Assembly (NCBI GenBank): GCA_005884715.1
Contig: VAZZ01000462.1
Span: 1-14,852 of the forward strand
Length of the DNA stretch: 14,852 nt
Source: Alphaproteobacteria bacterium
GTDB taxonomy: Bacteria; Pseudomonadota; Alphaproteobacteria; Rhizobiales; Aestuariivirgaceae
Direction: 5' to 3'
Position numbers and translations under genes: made by a program. Positions 13,290-14,852 of this stretch are shown here, piece by piece. The stretch's first letter is position 1. The number at the start of each line of letters is the position of its first letter. The notes beneath the pieces were generated by a model, which was not told the origin of the DNA, made no database searches, and saw only the letters and a program-made list of their open reading frames with translations.

Positions 13290-14603
13290 ATGGCCAATCT
13301 ATTCCAGGCAGCGGGACTGGACAAGGAAGCGCCGCGGCCTCTCGCCGATCGGCTACGGCCGCAGAAGCTTTCCGATGTCGTGGGTCAGGACCACATCACC
13401 GGACCGGATGGCGTCCTCACGCGCATGATCGCCGCAGGACGCGTGCCCTCAGTCATCTTCTGGGGACCGCCAGGCACCGGCAAGACGACGATCGCCAGGC
13501 TCTTGGCCGGGGCGACGGGATTGGTGTTCGAGCAGATGTCGGCGATCTTTTCCGGTGTCGCCGATCTCAAGAAGGCCTTCGAGATGGCACGCTCCAGGCG
13601 TGACCAGGGCAAGGGCACGCTCCTCTTCGTCGATGAAATCCACCGCTTCAACCGATCGCAGCAGGACAGTTTCCTGCCAGTGATGGAAGACGGCACAATC
13701 ACGCTGGTCGGCGCCACCACGGAGAACCCATCCTTCGAATTGAACGGGGCTCTCTTGTCCCGCGCGCAGGTGCTGGTGCTCAACCGCCTGGATGGCCCGG
13801 CGCTCGAGGTCTTGCTGGCGCGGGCGGAGATGCATGAGAAGCGGGTGCTGCCCGTCACTGAAGATGCCCGGCAAATTCTCGTCGGGCTCGCCGATGGCGA
13901 CGGGCGCTATCTGCTCAATCTGGTCGAAGATATTTTCGCCAGCGTGCCGGAAAGAGGTAGCCCCCTCGATGCGGCGAAGCTTGCCGAAGTCGTGCAGAAG
14001 CGGGTGCCTCTCTATGACAAGTCGCAGGATGGACATTACAATCTGATCTCGGCGCTTCATAAGACGGTGCGCGGCTCCGATCCCGATGCGGCGCTCTATT
14101 ATCTCGCCCGCATGCTCACTGCTGGCGAAGATCCGCTCTATCTCACGCGCCGGTTGGTACGCATGGCGATCGAAGATATCGGTCTTGCCGATCCGGATGC
14201 CTTGCATCACGCCCTGGCGGCGAAAGAGGCCTATGATTTCCTCGGCAGCCCGGAAGGCGAACTCGCTCTGGCGCAGGCGGTGATTTATCTCGCCACCGCG
14301 CCCAAATCCAATGCCGGCTATGTCGCCTTCAAGGGCGCCATGAAGCGGGCCAAGGAGACCGGCTCCTTGTCGCCGCCCAAGATCATCCTCAATGCACCGA
14401 CGCGGCTGATGAAAGAGCAGGAATATGGCGCCGGCTACCAGTATGATCATGACGAACCGGACGCGTTTTCCGGCCAAAATTATTTTCCCGAGGCGATGAA
14501 GCGCGAACGCTATTACGATCCGCCTGAACGAGGTTTCGAACGCGAGATCCGCAAGAGGCTGGATTACTGGGCCAAGCTCAGGCGCGACCGGTGCGAGGGT
14601 TGA
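13290..14603 (+). CDS. rarA: Replication-associated recombination protein RarA (MgsA)
   Basis: RarA (437 aa) is a conserved AAA+ ATPase, related to clamp-loader subunits and eukaryotic WRNIP1/Mgs1. It acts on single-stranded DNA gaps and duplex ends at stalled replication forks. Walker A GPPGTGKTT is at 59-67, Walker B LLFVDEIHRF at 111-120 (D115, E116), sensor-1 region GATTENPSF at 141-149 and sensor-2 GDGRYLLNLVE at 203-213 (R206). The C-terminal tetramerisation part holds the family motifs HKTVRGSDPDAALYYLARM and YQYDHDEPDAFSGQNYFPE. The ATG follows the deg stop with no spacing (TGAATG). No strong binding site is present, so translation likely relies on re-initiation from deg. Confidence 0.95.
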   Translation: MANLFQAAGLDKEAPRPLADRLRPQKLSDVVGQDHITGPDGVLTRMIAAGRVPSVIFWGPPGTGKTTIARLLAGATGLVFEQMSAIFSGVADLKKAFEMARSRRDQGKGTLLFVDEIHRFNRSQQDSFLPVMEDGTITLVGATTENPSFELNGALLSRAQVLVLNRLDGPALEVLLARAEMHEKRVLPVTEDARQILVGLADGDGRYLLNLVEDIFASVPERGSPLDAAKLAEVVQKRVPLYDKSQDGHYNLISALHKTVRGSDPDAALYYLARMLTAGEDPLYLTRRLVRMAIEDIGLADPDALHHALAAKEAYDFLGSPEGELALAQAVIYLATAPKSNAGYVAFKGAMKRAKETGSLSPPKIILNAPTRLMKEQEYGAGYQYDHDEPDAFSGQNYFPEAMKRERYYDPPERGFEREIRKRLDYWAKLRRDRCEG

Positions 14604-14616
14604 GCTTTCTTGCGCG

Positions 14617-14659
14617 CATCGGCTCGTCCAAAAACCGCTTCCCACTTTTCGGGCCGATG
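14617..14659. repeat. REP-like palindromic element between convergent genes
   Basis: CATCGGC (14617-14623) is the perfect inverse of GCCGATG (14653-14659). With the adjoining TCG/CGG the stem reaches ten pairs including one G-T, with a loop of 23 bases. The inside (AAAACCGCTTCCCACTTTTCGG) resembles the core of short palindromic repeats seen many times in rhizobial genomes, judged from memory. It fills the 58-base gap between rarA and the convergent dehydrogenase gene and could end transcription from both sides. Confidence 0.55.
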
Positions 14660-14661
14660 AT

Positions 14662-14852
14662 TTACCAGGGAATAGCCTGTCCATCGCGAAAGAAGCCGCC
14701 GGTCGGCCCATCGGGCGGGAGTGTCGCCGCCCAGACGATGCCGGCAGCCCCATCGGCAACATCGCGGGTGGCACCAGGCCCGCCCATATTGGTCTTGACC
14801 CAGCCGGGACACACCGAATTCACGAGGATGCCGCGCGGACGCATCTCGTAAG
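14662..14852 (-). CDS. Short-chain dehydrogenase/reductase, C-terminal end only
   Basis: The last 62 residues of an SDR enzyme are read on the - strand, with the start outside the window to the right. The visible part carries RGILVNSVCPGWVKTNMGG, the strand and loop after the catalytic YxxxK where NAD(P) is contacted (N-x-V-x-PG-x-x-x-T). It then has VADGAAGIVWAATLPPDGPT and GGFFRDGQAIPW, a pattern typical of small cytosolic SDRs that resemble carbonyl reductases. The Rossmann glycine motif and the catalytic Ser-Tyr-Lys are beyond the window, so substrate and cofactor cannot be told. It is convergent with rarA and likely an unrelated unit. Confidence 0.85.
   Translation of the reverse strand, partial: YEMRPRGILVNSVCPGWVKTNMGGPGATRDVADGAAGIVWAATLPPDGPTGGFFRDGQAIPW

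Noticed and set aside
13449..14774. 441-codon - strand open frame opposite rarA
   Set aside because: Runs antisense to the conserved AAA+ domain and also collides with the better supported dehydrogenase frame at 14662-14852.
1..14852. CRISPR array, tRNA/rRNA genes, insertion sequences, attachment sites or defence genes
   Set aside because: No spaced direct repeats, tRNA-like folds, transposase or integrase frames were seen; the window is core chromosome.

Overview
The window is a chromosomal segment of a GC-rich alphaproteobacterium, most likely a member of the Hyphomicrobiales (Rhizobiales). The basis is gene order and protein type. It carries the 3' part of the S10 operon, the full spc operon and the alpha operon. 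As in alphaproteobacteria, adk directly follows secY, rpmJ, infA and map are absent between secY and rpsM, and rpsD is absent from the alpha operon. A palindromic intergenic element near the right end resembles repeats common in rhizobial genomes.

Layout. Positions 1-8041 hold, all on the + strand and tightly packed: rpsS (3' end only), rplV, rpsC, rplP, rpmC, rpsQ, rplN, rplX, rplE, rpsN, rpsH, rplF, rplR, rpsE, rpmD, rplO and secY. adk (8038-8688) overlaps the secY stop. A 200-base gap (8689-8888) carries a good alphaproteobacterial promoter and a hairpin-rich leader. It is followed by rpsM, rpsK, rpoA and rplQ (8889-11181). Two near-identical strong hairpins (11205-11314) end the ribosomal block. 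After about 160 bases without an established gene come three tightly coupled + strand genes: a short Lrp/AsnC-type regulator, a periplasmic Do/DegQ-type serine protease and the AAA+ ATPase RarA (11479-14603). The C-terminal end of a short-chain dehydrogenase enters from the right on the - strand.

How the genes work together. The ribosomal block supplies parts of both subunits, the RNA polymerase alpha subunit, the SecY translocon channel and adenylate kinase. Stop/start overlaps (ATGA, TGATG, GTGA, one 8-base overlap) imply translational coupling. The lrp-deg-rarA group joins envelope protein quality control and replication-fork maintenance behind one regulator gene.

Most of the window is core housekeeping DNA and I see no new defence or mobile system. 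The points worth a second look are: a 62-residue Lys/Ala/Pro repeat tail on ribosomal protein L15; a structured rpsM leader whose upstream hairpin arm copies the Shine-Dalgarno sequence; an Lrp/AsnC protein that seems to lack part of its DNA-binding domain; twin terminator hairpins differing by one compensated base pair; and the REP-like palindrome between rarA and the dehydrogenase.
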